A DNA stretch of 64,000 nt from the NCBI RefSeq assembly GCF_000744655.1, contig NZ_JQMJ01000004.1:1426001-1490000 (forward strand). Reading direction: 5' to 3'. Of the stretch, positions 7,908 through 16,747 are shown in pieces. Within the stretch, counting starts at the first letter, position 1. Each line of letters starts with the position of its first letter. The position numbers and the translations under genes are program-made. The notes beneath the pieces were generated by a model. That model was given only the letters and a program-made list of their open reading frames with translations. It did not search any database and was not told where the DNA came from. This DNA is from Streptacidiphilus rugosus AM-16. GTDB lineage: Bacteria; Actinomycetota; Actinomycetes; Streptomycetales; Streptomycetaceae.

Positions 7908-8312
7908 GTGTCGGTCAGCTACCCGCGTGCGGCGCGGCACTGCCAGCGCCCTGGCATCCGAGCCCTGCCGCTCACCCTGCCCTCCGGACCCCCGCCGCTT
8001 CCGCGGCCGGTCACGCCGCCGGACCCGACCGCGCTCGCGGTGGACCGCGAGCGACGCACCGCACGTGCCGGCGGCCGGCCCTTGCACCTCACCAAGGTGG
8101 AGTTCGACCTGCTGGCCCAGTTGCTCGATCACCCGCTGCGCGTCTTCACCCGGGGCCGGCTGCTGGAGAGCGTCTGGGGCGTACCGGCCTTCGGAGACGG
8201 CCGCACCGTCGATGTCCACGTCACCCGGGTTCGCCGCAAGCTCGGACCGGGCTACCGCGAACAGATCGTCACGGTCCGCGGCGTCGGCTACACCTACGAC
8301 CCGGCCAGGTAA
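7908..8312 (+). CDS. Stand-alone OmpR/PhoB-type winged-helix DNA-binding protein
   Basis: 134 residues. After about 40 Pro-rich residues the whole protein is a Trans_reg_C winged helix: LTKVEFDLLAQLLDHPLRVF, RLLESVWG, the recognition region TVDVHVTRVRRKLG and the wing VRGVGYTYDP. No receiver domain precedes it, so it cannot be phosphorylated like a response regulator. AAAGGA lies 8 bases before the GTG. It has its own four-part operator (copy D) and converges on kdpE1. Such a protein could bind the direct-repeat operators constitutively or compete with KdpE. Its recognition helix differs from that of the two KdpE proteins, so shared sites are inference. Confidence 0.8.
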   Translation: MSVSYPRAARHCQRPGIRALPLTLPSGPPPLPRPVTPPDPTALAVDRERRTARAGGRPLHLTKVEFDLLAQLLDHPLRVFTRGRLLESVWGVPAFGDGRTVDVHVTRVRRKLGPGYREQIVTVRGVGYTYDPAR

Positions 8313-8325
8313 CCGCGGCGGCGGG

Positions 8326-9009
8326 TCACGGCTCGAAGCGGTACCCCATGCCCGGCTCGGTGAGCAGGTGACGCGGGTGGGCCGGGTCCGGCTCCAGCTT
8401 GCGGCGGAGCCCGGCGAAGTACACCCGCAGGTAGTTGGTCTTCTGCTCGTGGCCCGGCCCCCACACCTGTTGCAGGATCTGGTGGCCTGTGACCAGCTTG
8501 CCCGGGTGCGCCAGCAGCACTCCGAGGATGCGCCACTCGGTCGGGGTGAGCCGCACCGCGGACGCGCCGCCGGCGGAGAGCACCTGGGCGCTGCCGACGT
8601 CCACGGTGAACTCACCGATCACGACCCTCGGGGCGAGAGCTTCGGTACGAGTGGGCCGGCGCAGCGCGGCCCGCAGTCGGGCGAGCAGCTCGTTCATGGC
8701 GAACGGCTTGGTGACGTAGTCGTCCGCGCCGGCGTCCAGAGCGGCGATCTTCTGGGCGAAGTCGGAGCGCCCGGACAGCACGATCACCGGCACGTCGCTC
8801 CACACCCGCAGTGCCTGGATCACCTGGACACCGTCGATGTGCGGCAGGCCCAGATCCAGGATGATCGCCTCCGGCGGCGTCCGTGTGGCCTCGAGTAACG
8901 CCTGTCTGCCGTCCAGGGCGACGGCCACCTGGTACTTCCGTGCCTGCAGGTTGATCTGAAGTGCCTTCAGCATCTGCGACTCGTCGTCGACGATCAGGAT
9001 TCGGGTCAC
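8326..9009 (-). CDS. kdpE: Response regulator KdpE (first copy)
   Basis: 227-residue OmpR-family response regulator. The receiver domain has the acidic pocket VDDE, the phospho-acceptor Asp in IILDLGLP, the Ser of VIVLSGRS and the Lys of DDYVTKPF. The winged helix ends RVYFAGLRRKLEPD and PGMGYRFEP, the KdpE type. The GTG start overlaps the kdpD stop by 4 bases (GTGA), so translation is coupled to the kinase. KdpE activates kdp transcription in K+ limitation or osmotic stress. It is about 60 percent similar to KdpE2 at 21041. Confidence 0.95.
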   Translation of the reverse strand: MTRILIVDDESQMLKALQINLQARKYQVAVALDGRQALLEATRTPPEAIILDLGLPHIDGVQVIQALRVWSDVPVIVLSGRSDFAQKIAALDAGADDYVTKPFAMNELLARLRAALRRPTRTEALAPRVVIGEFTVDVGSAQVLSAGGASAVRLTPTEWRILGVLLAHPGKLVTGHQILQQVWGPGHEQKTNYLRVYFAGLRRKLEPDPAHPRHLLTEPGMGYRFEP

Positions 9010-11573
9010 GCTGGTGCCGTTCCGTTCCTCACCGGATGGTGGTCGAGGGCGACGGGCAGGTCGAGGACCATGGTCAGTCCGCCGCCGGGGGTGTCCTCGG
9101 GGGTGAGCGTGCCGCCCATGGCCTCGGTCAAGCCCCTCGACAGGGCGAGGCCGAGGCCGACCCCGGTGGTGTTGTCGGTGTCGCCCAGCCGTTGGAACGG
9201 CTGGAAGATGCGCTCTCTGTCCGCCTCGCGGACCCCGGTGCCGCGGTCGACGATCCGGATCTCGACGCGGCCGGCCAACTCCCCCGCCGTGACCAGCACG
9301 GAACGGCCGCCTCCGTGCCGCAGGGCATTGGCGGTCAGATTGGCCAGCACCCGCTCCAGCAGGGGCGGGTCGACCAGCACCGGCGGCACGGCGTCCAAGC
9401 CGCGGCGGTCCACGGCCGGGTGCTCCTCGGTCAGGGAGTCGAGGGCGGCGCGCATCGCGTCGGCCACGCCGACGGGTTGCAGGTGCAGCGTGAGCGCTCC
9501 GGCCTGCAACCTGCTCATGTCGAGCAGGTTGTCCACCAGGGTGTTGAGCCGCAGCAGCGAACTCTGTGCGGTGCCGAGCAGTTCGTCGCGATCGTTCGCG
9601 GTGAACTCGACGTCGTGGCTGCGCAGTGAGGTGACGGAGGCGAGTGCGACGGCGAGCGGGGTGCGCAGGTCGTGGCTGACGGCGGCGAGCAGTGCGGCAC
9701 GCAGCCGGTCGGCGGCTCTGACAGGCTCCACCTCGGCGGCGGCCTCGGCCAGCCGGGCGCGTTCGACCGCACCCGCGACGTGCGCCGTGAAAGCGGCCAG
9801 GACACGTCGATCGGCCGCGGGGAGCGGTCGGCCGCGCAGCACGAGCACCGTGCCGGGCTCGATCGCGATCTCCTCCAGGGCGGTCTGCGCCTCCGTCTCC
9901 GCCGCGCCGTCAGCGGCTGGCCGGGCGCCCTCGGTGGTGGTCACCGCCCCGTCGTGGTGGAGCTCGACGGCGTCCATGCCGAACGTCTCCCGCAGGCGTT
10001 CGAGCAGCGCGGGCATGGCGTGCTCGCCGCGCAGCACGTTGCCGGCCAGCGCGGAGAGGGTCTCGGCCTCGGCTGTCGCCCGCGCCGCGCGGCGCGAGAA
10101 GCGGGTGCCGGTGTCCACCACGGCTGCCACCGTGACCCCGATCAGGACGAAGACCACCAGGGCCAGCACGTTGTTGGGATCGCTGACGGTGAGTTCGTCG
10201 ATCGGCGGGACGATGTAGTAGATCAGGAGCAGCGAGGCGACCAGGGAGGCCAGCAGCGCGGAGGTGATGCCGCCGAGCAGCGCCACCCCGACCACGACGG
10301 CCAGGTAGAGCAGGGCGTCACTGGTCAGGTTGACCGAGCCGCGCAGCAGGATGAGGATGCCGGTCAGCGCGGTGGGCAGCACCAGTCCCGAGACCGGCCC
10401 GGCGATGCGACGGGCCCGGGAGTGCAGTGCGCCGGGCAGTGCGAGCCTGCGCCCCCGCCCTGCGGCCTCGTGGGTGACCATGTGGACGTCGATGTCGCCG
10501 GAGAGCTCGACGATGGTCTCGCCGATGCCGCGCCCGGACAGGGCGCGCCGCAGAGCGCCGCGCCGGGAGGTCCCGAGGACGAGCTGGGTGGCGTTGGAGG
10601 CGCGGGCGAAGTCGAGCAGCGCGGTGGGGATGTCGTCGCCGACGACGGAGTGGTAGCTGCCGCCCAGCGATTCGACCAGCCGGCGCTGGGAGAGCAGGGC
10701 GGCCGGGTCGGCGTCGGCGAGGCCGTCGCTGCGGGCGACGTGGACGGCCAGCAGCGCGTCGCTGCCGGCCCGGTCCGCGATCCTGGCGGCGCGGCGGATC
10801 AGCGTCTCGCCCTCGGGGCCACCGGTCAGGGCGACGACCACCCGCTCGCGGGTCTCCCAGACCTTGGAGATCTCGTGCTCGGCCCGGTAACGCTGCAGCC
10901 CCTCGTCGACGCGCCCGGCCAGCCAGAGCAGCGCCAGCTCCCGCAGTGCGGTGAGGTTGCCGACGCGGAAGTAGTTCGACAGCGCCGCGTCGACCTTCTC
11001 CGCGGCGTAGACGTTGCCGTGCGCCATCCGGCGGCGCAGCCCCTCCGGGGCCATGTCGACCAGCTCGATCTGGTCCGCCCGGCGCACCACCTCGTCCGGC
11101 ACGGTCTCCCGCTGCGGCACCCCGGTGATCTTCTCGACGACGTCGTTCAACGACTCCAGATGCTGCACGTTCACGGCCGCCAGCACGTCGATGCCCGCCG
11201 CGAGGAGCTCCTCGACGTCCTGCCAGCGCTTGGCATGGCGACCACCGGGAACGTTGGTGTGCGCCAGCTCGTCCACCAGTGCGACCTCGGGGCGGCGGGC
11301 GATGACGGCGTCCACGTCCATCTCGGTGAACCCGACGCCGCGGTAGTCGCGTTCGAGACGCGGGACGGCCTCGATGTCCGCCAGCAGGGCCTCGGTGCGG
11401 GGGCGTCGGTGGCACTCGACGTAGCCGATCACCACGTCCTGGCCGCGGCTGAGGCGACGGTGCGCCTCGTCCAGCATCCGGTATGTCTTGCCGACACCCG
11501 GCGCGGAGCCGAGGAAGACCTTGAGCCGTCCCAGTGGCGACGGCGGCGACGGACCGTTCCATCGCACTGACAC
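9006..11573 (-). CDS. kdpD: Sensor histidine kinase KdpD (first copy)
   Basis: 855 residues, full KdpD architecture: N-terminal KdpD domain with Walker A GSAPGVGKT and Walker B VALVDELAHTN (about residues 20-230), a Usp-like domain (about 250-370), four membrane helices (about 395-500), a GAF-like linker, the H-box AVSHDLRTPLA, the N-box and the ATP-lid DTDNTTGVGLGLALS. AAGGGAG stands 5 bases before the GTG. It is last but one in kdpFABCDE and separated from kdpC by a perfect palindrome. About 690 bp (10573-11272) is nearly identical to kdpD2. Confidence 0.95.
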   Translation of the reverse strand: MSVRWNGPSPPSPLGRLKVFLGSAPGVGKTYRMLDEAHRRLSRGQDVVIGYVECHRRPRTEALLADIEAVPRLERDYRGVGFTEMDVDAVIARRPEVALVDELAHTNVPGGRHAKRWQDVEELLAAGIDVLAAVNVQHLESLNDVVEKITGVPQRETVPDEVVRRADQIELVDMAPEGLRRRMAHGNVYAAEKVDAALSNYFRVGNLTALRELALLWLAGRVDEGLQRYRAEHEISKVWETRERVVVALTGGPEGETLIRRAARIADRAGSDALLAVHVARSDGLADADPAALLSQRRLVESLGGSYHSVVGDDIPTALLDFARASNATQLVLGTSRRGALRRALSGRGIGETIVELSGDIDVHMVTHEAAGRGRRLALPGALHSRARRIAGPVSGLVLPTALTGILILLRGSVNLTSDALLYLAVVVGVALLGGITSALLASLVASLLLIYYIVPPIDELTVSDPNNVLALVVFVLIGVTVAAVVDTGTRFSRRAARATAEAETLSALAGNVLRGEHAMPALLERLRETFGMDAVELHHDGAVTTTEGARPAADGAAETEAQTALEEIAIEPGTVLVLRGRPLPAADRRVLAAFTAHVAGAVERARLAEAAAEVEPVRAADRLRAALLAAVSHDLRTPLAVALASVTSLRSHDVEFTANDRDELLGTAQSSLLRLNTLVDNLLDMSRLQAGALTLHLQPVGVADAMRAALDSLTEEHPAVDRRGLDAVPPVLVDPPLLERVLANLTANALRHGGGRSVLVTAGELAGRVEIRIVDRGTGVREADRERIFQPFQRLGDTDNTTGVGLGLALSRGLTEAMGGTLTPEDTPGGGLTMVLDLPVALDHHPVRNGTAPA
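10573..10820 (-). repeat. Identical 248 bp tract shared with kdpD2 (inverted copy 1)
   Basis: By direct comparison this stretch of kdpD is identical, base for base, to 19219-19466 in kdpD2, including third codon positions. High identity continues to about 11272. The copies are in opposite orientation, about 8.4 kb apart. Confidence 0.85.
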
Positions 11574-11603
11574 GCGAACTCCCTTGCGAATGGCGAAGAG
11601 TGC

Positions 11604-11638
11604 GGTCCGGCCGCACGGGAGTCCCGTGCGGCCGGACC
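11604..11638. promoter_or_regulatory. Perfect palindrome between kdpC and kdpD
   Basis: GGTCCGGCCGCACGGGA and its exact complement flank a single G, a 17 bp stem in the 70-base gap between the kdpC stop and the kdpD start. In the mRNA it forms a very stable hairpin. It could be a partial terminator, an RNA-processing stop or a stabiliser setting a lower level of kdpDE than kdpABC. Confidence 0.7.
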
Positions 11639-11643
11639 TGGTC

Positions 11644-12273
11644 TCAGCTGAGCTGCGTCAGCGCGAGGTTGAGCTCGAGGACGTTCACCCGGGGCTCGCC
11701 GAGGAAGCCGAGGGTGCGGTCCTGGGTGTACTGCTTCACCAGTGCCCGGACCTTGTCGGCACTCAGGCCGCGGGCCTGGGCGACGCGGTCCACCTGGACG
11801 GCGGCGTAGGCGGGGCTGATGTCCGGGTCCAGACCGGAGCCGGACGAGGTGATCGCATCGGCCGGGACCGCGCTCTCCGCCACGCCGTTGAACTTGGCGA
11901 TGTCGGACTTGAGCTGGGTGTAGTTCGTCACCAGGGTGGCCGAGTTGGTGCCTTGGTTGGTGCCGGCCGAAGCCGTCGGGTCGTAGCCGTCGGCGCCGGC
12001 CGCAGAGGGCCGGGACTGGAACAGCTTGGGGTCCGGCGACTGCGTCTTGCCGTCCTTGGACACGATCGTGAAGTTCTGCCCGATGAGCGAGGAGCCGACG
12101 AGGTTTCCGTGGGCGTCCTTGAGCAGCGAGCCGTTGGCCTGCTTCGAGAAGGCCACCTGCGAGATCCCGGTGATCGCCAGCGGGTAGGCGAGGCCGCACA
12201 GCACGGTGAAGATCAGCAGGATGCGCAGACCGGTGAGGTGGTTCCGCACCGAGGTCGGAAAGGGCTTAGCCAT
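11644..12273 (-). CDS. kdpC: K+-transporting ATPase subunit KdpC
   Basis: 209 residues. One N-terminal membrane helix (LRILLIFTVLCGLAYPLAIT) is followed by the KdpC extracytoplasmic domain, with GSSLIGQNF, FQSRPSAAG, SGSGLDPDISP and the C-terminal GEPRVNVLELNLAL, all family hallmarks. KdpC stabilises the KdpFABC complex. Starts 21 bases after kdpB ends. Confidence 0.97.
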   Translation of the reverse strand: MAKPFPTSVRNHLTGLRILLIFTVLCGLAYPLAITGISQVAFSKQANGSLLKDAHGNLVGSSLIGQNFTIVSKDGKTQSPDPKLFQSRPSAAGADGYDPTASAGTNQGTNSATLVTNYTQLKSDIAKFNGVAESAVPADAITSSGSGLDPDISPAYAAVQVDRVAQARGLSADKVRALVKQYTQDRTLGFLGEPRVNVLELNLALTQLS

Positions 12274-12294
12274 GGTTGGTCACATCACTTCTGG

Positions 12295-14421
12295 TCAGTG
12301 CAGGCCGGGGATGTACATCACGACGAGGTCGATCAGCTTGATCCCGACGAAGGGCAGGATCAGGCCGCCGATGCCGTAGACGCCCAGGTTGCGGCGGAGC
12401 AGCGACTGGGAGGAGGAGGGCTTGTAGCGCACGCCGCGCAGGGCGAGCGGGATGAGCCCGATGATGATCAGGGCGTTGAAGATGATCGCGGAGGTGATCG
12501 CCGACATCGGGCTGTGCAGGCCCATGATGTTGAGGTGCCGCAGGCCCGGGTACACGCTCGCGAACATCGCGGGGATGATCGCGAAGTACTTGGCGACGTC
12601 GTTGGCGATGGAGAAGGTGGTCAGCGCGCCTCGGGTGATCAGGAGCTGCTTGCCGATCTCGACGATCTCGATCAGCTTGGTCGGGTTGGAGTCCAGGTCC
12701 ACCATGTTTCCGGCCTCCTTGGCGGCCGAGGTGCCGGTGTTCATCGCCACCCCGACGTCCGCCTGCGCGAGCGCGGGGGCGTCGTTGGTGCCGTCACCGG
12801 TCATGGCGACGAGCCGGCCGCCCTCCTGCTCCTTCTTGATGAGCGCCATCTTGTCCTCGGGCGTGGCCTCCGCGAGGAAGTCGTCCACGCCCGCCTCCTC
12901 CGCGATGGCGGCGGCCGTCAGCGGGTTGTCACCCGTGATCATGACGGTCTTGATGCCCATCGCCCGCATCTCCGCGAAACGCTCGCGGATGCCGGGCTTG
13001 ACGACGTCCTTGAGGTAGATCACCCCGAGCACGCGGGCCGGCGCGTCGCCCTTCCTCTCGGCGACCACCAGCGGGGTGCCGCCCAGGTTGGAGATCCGCT
13101 CCACGGCCACGTCGAGCTCGTTGTCGCTCTCGCCACCGTTCTCCTTGACCCAGTTGGCGACGGCGGCCGCCGCGCCCTTGCGGGTCGAGGTGCCGTCCAC
13201 GTCCACGCCGGACATACGGGTCTGGGCGGTGAACTCGATCCAGGTGGCGTGCGCCAACTCGCCCTGCGCCCGCTCGCGCAGGCCGTACTTCTCCTTCGCC
13301 AGCACGACGATGGAGCGGCCCTCGGGCGTCTCGTCCGCCAGGGACGAGAGCTGCGCGGCATTCGCGAGCTGGTCCTGGTCGGCGCCGCCGACGGCGACGA
13401 ACTCGGCGGCCTGGCGGTTGCCGAAGGTGATCGTGCCCGTCTTGTCCAGCAGCAGCGTGGAGACGTCACCAGCGGCCTCGACCGCACGCCCGGACATGGC
13501 CAGCACGTTGCGCTGCACCAGCCGGTCCATGCCCGCGATGCCGATCGCCGAGAGCAGGGCGCCGATCGTGGTCGGAATGAGAGCCACGAGCAGCGAGACC
13601 AGCACGATGATGGTCTGCTCGGCGCCCGCGTACTTCGCCATCGGCTGCAGCGTCACCACGGCGAGCAGGAAGACGATCGTCAGGGACGCCAGCAGGATGT
13701 TGAGGGCGATCTCGTTCGGGGTCTTCTGCCGGGCCGCACCCTCGACCAGGGCGATCATGCGGTCGATGAAGGTCTTGCCGGGCTCCGAGGTGATCTTCAC
13801 GACGATCCGGTCGGACAGCACCTTCGTGCCACCCGTCACCGCACTGCGGTCACCGCCCGACTCACGGATCACCGGAGCGGACTCACCCGTGATCGCCGAC
13901 TCGTCGACGCTCGCGACGCCCTCGACCACATCGCCGTCGCCGGGGATCACCTGACCGGCCTCGACCACGACGAAGTCGCCGAGCGTGAGCTGGGTCGCCG
14001 AGACCTCCTCCTCCTGCACGCCGGTGGCACCCGGCGCCCAGTCGCCGCGCACCCGGCGGGCCATCGTGTCCGTGCGGGTCTTGCGCAGCGTGTCCGCCTG
14101 CGCCTTGCCGCGGCCCTCGGCCACGGCCTCCGCCAGGTTGGCGAACACGACCGTGAGCCACAGCCACACGGTGATCACCCAGGCGAAGACCGAGGGCTTC
14201 TCTATCGCGGAGACCGTGGTCAGCACCGAGCCGACCTCGACCACGAACATGACCGGGTTCTTGAACATCACCCGGGGATCGAGCTTCCTGCAAGCGTCGG
14301 GAAAGGACTTCAGCAGTTGCCTGGGGTCCAGCAGACCGCCGCCGATGCGGCGTTCTGCCGACTGCTCGACCTGGGGGGTCTCCGGCGCCTGCGCCGGGGA
14401 GTTGATGGTAGGAGTGGACAT
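12295..14421 (-). CDS. kdpB: K+-transporting P-type ATPase subunit KdpB
   Basis: 708 residues, the ATP-hydrolysing subunit. Motifs in order: TGES (AITGESAPV, the site of inhibitory serine phosphorylation in Escherichia coli KdpB), the phosphorylation motif [11 protein letters not shown], the nucleotide-binding region, [14 protein letters not shown] and the hinge [18 protein letters not shown]. Membrane helices flank these. The ATG overlaps the kdpA stop by one base (TGATG). Length and motifs are normal, so the pump should be functional. Confidence 0.97.
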   Translation of the reverse strand: MSTPTINSPAQAPETPQVEQSAERRIGGGLLDPRQLLKSFPDACRKLDPRVMFKNPVMFVVEVGSVLTTVSAIEKPSVFAWVITVWLWLTVVFANLAEAVAEGRGKAQADTLRKTRTDTMARRVRGDWAPGATGVQEEEVSATQLTLGDFVVVEAGQVIPGDGDVVEGVASVDESAITGESAPVIRESGGDRSAVTGGTKVLSDRIVVKITSEPGKTFIDRMIALVEGAARQKTPNEIALNILLASLTIVFLLAVVTLQPMAKYAGAEQTIIVLVSLLVALIPTTIGALLSAIGIAGMDRLVQRNVLAMSGRAVEAAGDVSTLLLDKTGTITFGNRQAAEFVAVGGADQDQLANAAQLSSLADETPEGRSIVVLAKEKYGLRERAQGELAHATWIEFTAQTRMSGVDVDGTSTRKGAAAAVANWVKENGGESDNELDVAVERISNLGGTPLVVAERKGDAPARVLGVIYLKDVVKPGIRERFAEMRAMGIKTVMITGDNPLTAAAIAEEAGVDDFLAEATPEDKMALIKKEQEGGRLVAMTGDGTNDAPALAQADVGVAMNTGTSAAKEAGNMVDLDSNPTKLIEIVEIGKQLLITRGALTTFSIANDVAKYFAIIPAMFASVYPGLRHLNIMGLHSPMSAITSAIIFNALIIIGLIPLALRGVRYKPSSSQSLLRRNLGVYGIGGLILPFVGIKLIDLVVMYIPGLH

Positions 14422-16085
14422 CAGTGGAGGCCCTCCGCGAGCGGCCCGAGCGCGAGGGCCGGGAAGTAGGTGAGCCCGACGACGATGAGGATCACGCCCG
14501 AGAGCATGCCGACGAACAAGGGGCTGTGGGTCTTGAGGGTGCCGGTCGTCTCCGGCGTGAGCTGCTGCCTGGCCAGCGAGCCCGCCAGCGCCAGCACGAA
14601 CACCATGGGCAGGAAGCGGCCGAACAGCATCGCCAGGCCCAGTGCCTCCTGCCAGTGGTTACTGGTCACCGTGATGCCGGCGAAGGCCGAGCCGTTGTTG
14701 TTGGCGGCGGAGGTGAAGGCGTAGAGCACTTCGGAGAAGCCGTGCGGGCCGGTGTTGGCCATGCCGCCGCCGTGACCTGCCTTGAGCGACATCGCCAGGC
14801 CGGTGCCGACCAGGACGACCGTCGGGGTGGCCAGGATGTAGAGGGAGGCGAACTTCATCTCCCGCGCGCCCAGCTTCTTGCCCAGGTACTCCGGAGTACG
14901 GCCGACCATCAGGCCCGCGACGAACACGGTCACGATCGCCAGGACGAGGATGCCGTACAGGCCGGAACCGGTGCCGCCGGGCGCGATCTCGCCGAACATC
15001 ATGTTCAGGATCGCGGTCCCGCCGCCGAGCGGGGTGAACGAGTCGTGCATCGAGTTGACCGCACCCGTGGACGTCAGCGTCGTCGAGGCGGCGAACAGGG
15101 AGCTGCCCGGAATACCGAAGCGGACCTCCTTGCCCTCCATCGCCGCACCGGCGATCTGCGCGGCGGCGCCGGAATGCCGGCTCTCGAAGAACGTGATCAG
15201 CGCGGCGGAGGCCATCCAGTACAGGCCCATGACCGAGACGATCGCGTAGCCCTGCTTCTGCGACTTCACCATGGTGCCGAAGGTCCGGCACAGCGCGAAC
15301 GAGATCACCAGCAGCAGGTAGATCTCCAGCCAGTTGGTGAACGGGTTCGGGTTCTCGAAGGGGTGCGCGGAGTTGGCGTTGTAGAAGCCGCCGCCGTTGG
15401 TGCCCAGCTCCTTGATGACCTCCTGCGAGGCCACCGGACCGCCGGGAATCGACTGCGCGGAACCGCTGAGGGTGTGGACGGTCTGCGCCATGTGGAGGTT
15501 CTCCACGACGCCGCCGGCGACCAGGACCAGCGCGAAGACGATCGAGATCGGCAGCAGCACACGCAACGTGAGCCGGGTCAGGTCGACCCAGAAGTTCCCG
15601 AGCCGGTCGGTCTTGTGGCGGATGAAGCCGCGGATCAACGCCGTGACGACACAGATGCCGACCGCCGCCGACAGGAAGTTCTGCACCGCGAGACCGGCCA
15701 TCTGCACCAGGTGGCCCATCGTGGCCTCACCCGAGTACGACTGCCAGTTCGTGTTGGTCACGAACGACGCCGCCGTGTTCCACGCCATCGAAGGCGAGAC
15801 CGCGGGGAAGCCCAGCGACAGCCACAGATGGTCCTGCAGGCGCTGCAGGGCATAGAGGACGATCACCGAGACGAAGGAGAAGGCCAGCACCGAGCGGAGA
15901 TACGCCGCCCAGGTCTGCTCCGCCTCGCCGTCGACGCCGATCAGCTTGTAGATGCCGCGCTCGACCCGCAGGTGCTTGCGCGTGGTGAGCTCATAGGCCA
16001 TGTAGTCGCCCAGCGGGCGGTAGGACAGAGCCAGCGCCCCCACCAGGGCGAGGGCCTGCAGCAGGCCGGCAACAGTTGGGTTCAC
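14421..16085 (-). CDS. kdpA: K+-transporting ATPase subunit KdpA
   Basis: 554 residues, the K+ channel-like subunit with four pore repeats. Recognisable filter or loop segments include [31 protein letters not shown] and [15 protein letters not shown]. The GTG at 16085 is chosen because it overlaps the kdpF stop by one base and gives the normal KdpA N-terminus; the open frame extends upstream only because it crosses kdpF. Confidence 0.97.
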   Translation of the reverse strand: MNPTVAGLLQALALVGALALSYRPLGDYMAYELTTRKHLRVERGIYKLIGVDGEAEQTWAAYLRSVLAFSFVSVIVLYALQRLQDHLWLSLGFPAVSPSMAWNTAASFVTNTNWQSYSGEATMGHLVQMAGLAVQNFLSAAVGICVVTALIRGFIRHKTDRLGNFWVDLTRLTLRVLLPISIVFALVLVAGGVVENLHMAQTVHTLSGSAQSIPGGPVASQEVIKELGTNGGGFYNANSAHPFENPNPFTNWLEIYLLLVISFALCRTFGTMVKSQKQGYAIVSVMGLYWMASAALITFFESRHSGAAAQIAGAAMEGKEVRFGIPGSSLFAASTTLTSTGAVNSMHDSFTPLGGGTAILNMMFGEIAPGGTGSGLYGILVLAIVTVFVAGLMVGRTPEYLGKKLGAREMKFASLYILATPTVVLVGTGLAMSLKAGHGGGMANTGPHGFSEVLYAFTSAANNNGSAFAGITVTSNHWQEALGLAMLFGRFLPMVFVLALAGSLARQQLTPETTGTLKTHSPLFVGMLSGVILIVVGLTYFPALALGPLAEGLH

Positions 16086-16174
16086 TAGAACTTCTCCGGA
16101 CGGATCAGAGCCGCGACGAGGTAGGCGATCAGGGCGATCGCGACGATCAGCCCGATGACGTTGTCGGCACTCAC
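16085..16174 (-). CDS. kdpF: KdpF small membrane subunit
   Basis: 29 residues from GTG 16174: a single membrane helix ([19 protein letters not shown]) ending RPEKF, the conserved KdpF tail. KdpF stabilises the Kdp complex. Its GTG overlaps the stop of the preceding 27-residue gene by 4 bases (GTGA), and its TAG overlaps the kdpA GTG by one base, so the three are translationally coupled. Confidence 0.93.
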   Translation of the reverse strand: MSADNVIGLIVAIALIAYLVAALIRPEKF

Positions 16175-16254
16175 AGCCGCTCAACCCCCTTGACGATCAG
16201 GGCGAGGATCGCGAACACGACGACCGTCACCCCCACGAAAAACAGGTCCTGCAT
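16171..16254 (-). CDS. 27-residue membrane peptide, first gene of the kdp operon
   Basis: ATG 16254 to [23 protein letters not shown] followed by VKGVERL, one hydrophobic helix with a basic C-terminal edge. It is not KdpF, which follows immediately, yet it has a clear paralogue at 6237-6320 with the same length and the same GTGA overlap to the next gene. Two copies keeping the same peptide argue that it is translated. It may be an extra Kdp subunit or a leader peptide controlling translation of kdpF. Confidence 0.75.
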   Translation of the reverse strand: MQDLFFVGVTVVVFAILALIVKGVERL

Positions 16255-16370
16255 GGGAATCGCACCCCAGACGAACGAGAGCTTCGACCCGGCCAGGGAA
16301 AGCCTCCCGACCGGTGCCGCCGTGGCGGCACGGGCTAGGTAAGCGCATCCGAGCAGGGACGTTGCGACTC

Positions 16371-16421
16371 CTTGACGGGCTCCATGCGCCGCCGCCGGGA
16401 ACCTGAGCGCGGTCTTAGCGC
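16371..16421 (-). promoter_or_regulatory. Four-part 11-21-11 operator, copy E (kdpFABCDE)
   Basis: Half-sites (plus strand) CTTGACGG at 16371, CCATGCGC at 16382 (weak), CTGAGCGC at 16403 and CTTAGCGC at 16414. It ends 116 bases upstream of the first gene of the operon. Copy F, for the divergent gene, lies 161 bases away. The 493-base gap 16255-16747 holds these two operators and no gene. Confidence 0.7.
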
Positions 16422-16582
16422 CACCGACGCCGGACGGTGACCACCGTGACCTGAGCGAGACCTCCGGCCGCCGCCGAGCCGCCCGTGGTGAGGGGTGCCG
16501 GCGTCCTCCTCACGCGGTCGCGACCTACCGCCCGCCGACTCCGCAGGTTTCCCGCCTCGGACATCCGCCCAGCTCAGCGCGG

Positions 16583-16633
16583 TGGCTAAGGAAGCGTCAA
16601 GATTTGCCGGCGGCGCGTCAGGACAGCATCAGG
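16583..16633 (+). promoter_or_regulatory. Four-part 11-21-11 operator, copy F (double-sensor protein)
   Basis: Half-sites TGGCTAAG at 16583, GCGTCAAG at 16594, GCGTCAGG at 16615 and GCATCAGG at 16626, exact 11-21-11 spacing. It ends 114 bases before the ATG of the membrane protein at 16748. Confidence 0.75.
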
Positions 16634-16747
16634 GACGCTGCCGTGAAGCCGACGGACCGAGCAGAGTGATCGTCCACAAGCCCGCAACGGCTCGGAATAA
16701 GGGGACGGGGTCGCGTGCTCGCGCCTCGCGGAAGGACAGTGCTCGGA

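Noticed and set aside
11488-14469. Very long open frame on the plus strand opposite kdpB, kdpC and kdpD
   Set aside because: His/Asp/Arg/Gln-rich shadow caused by third-position GC bias of the genes on the other strand; the minus-strand frames carry full KdpB and KdpC motifs.
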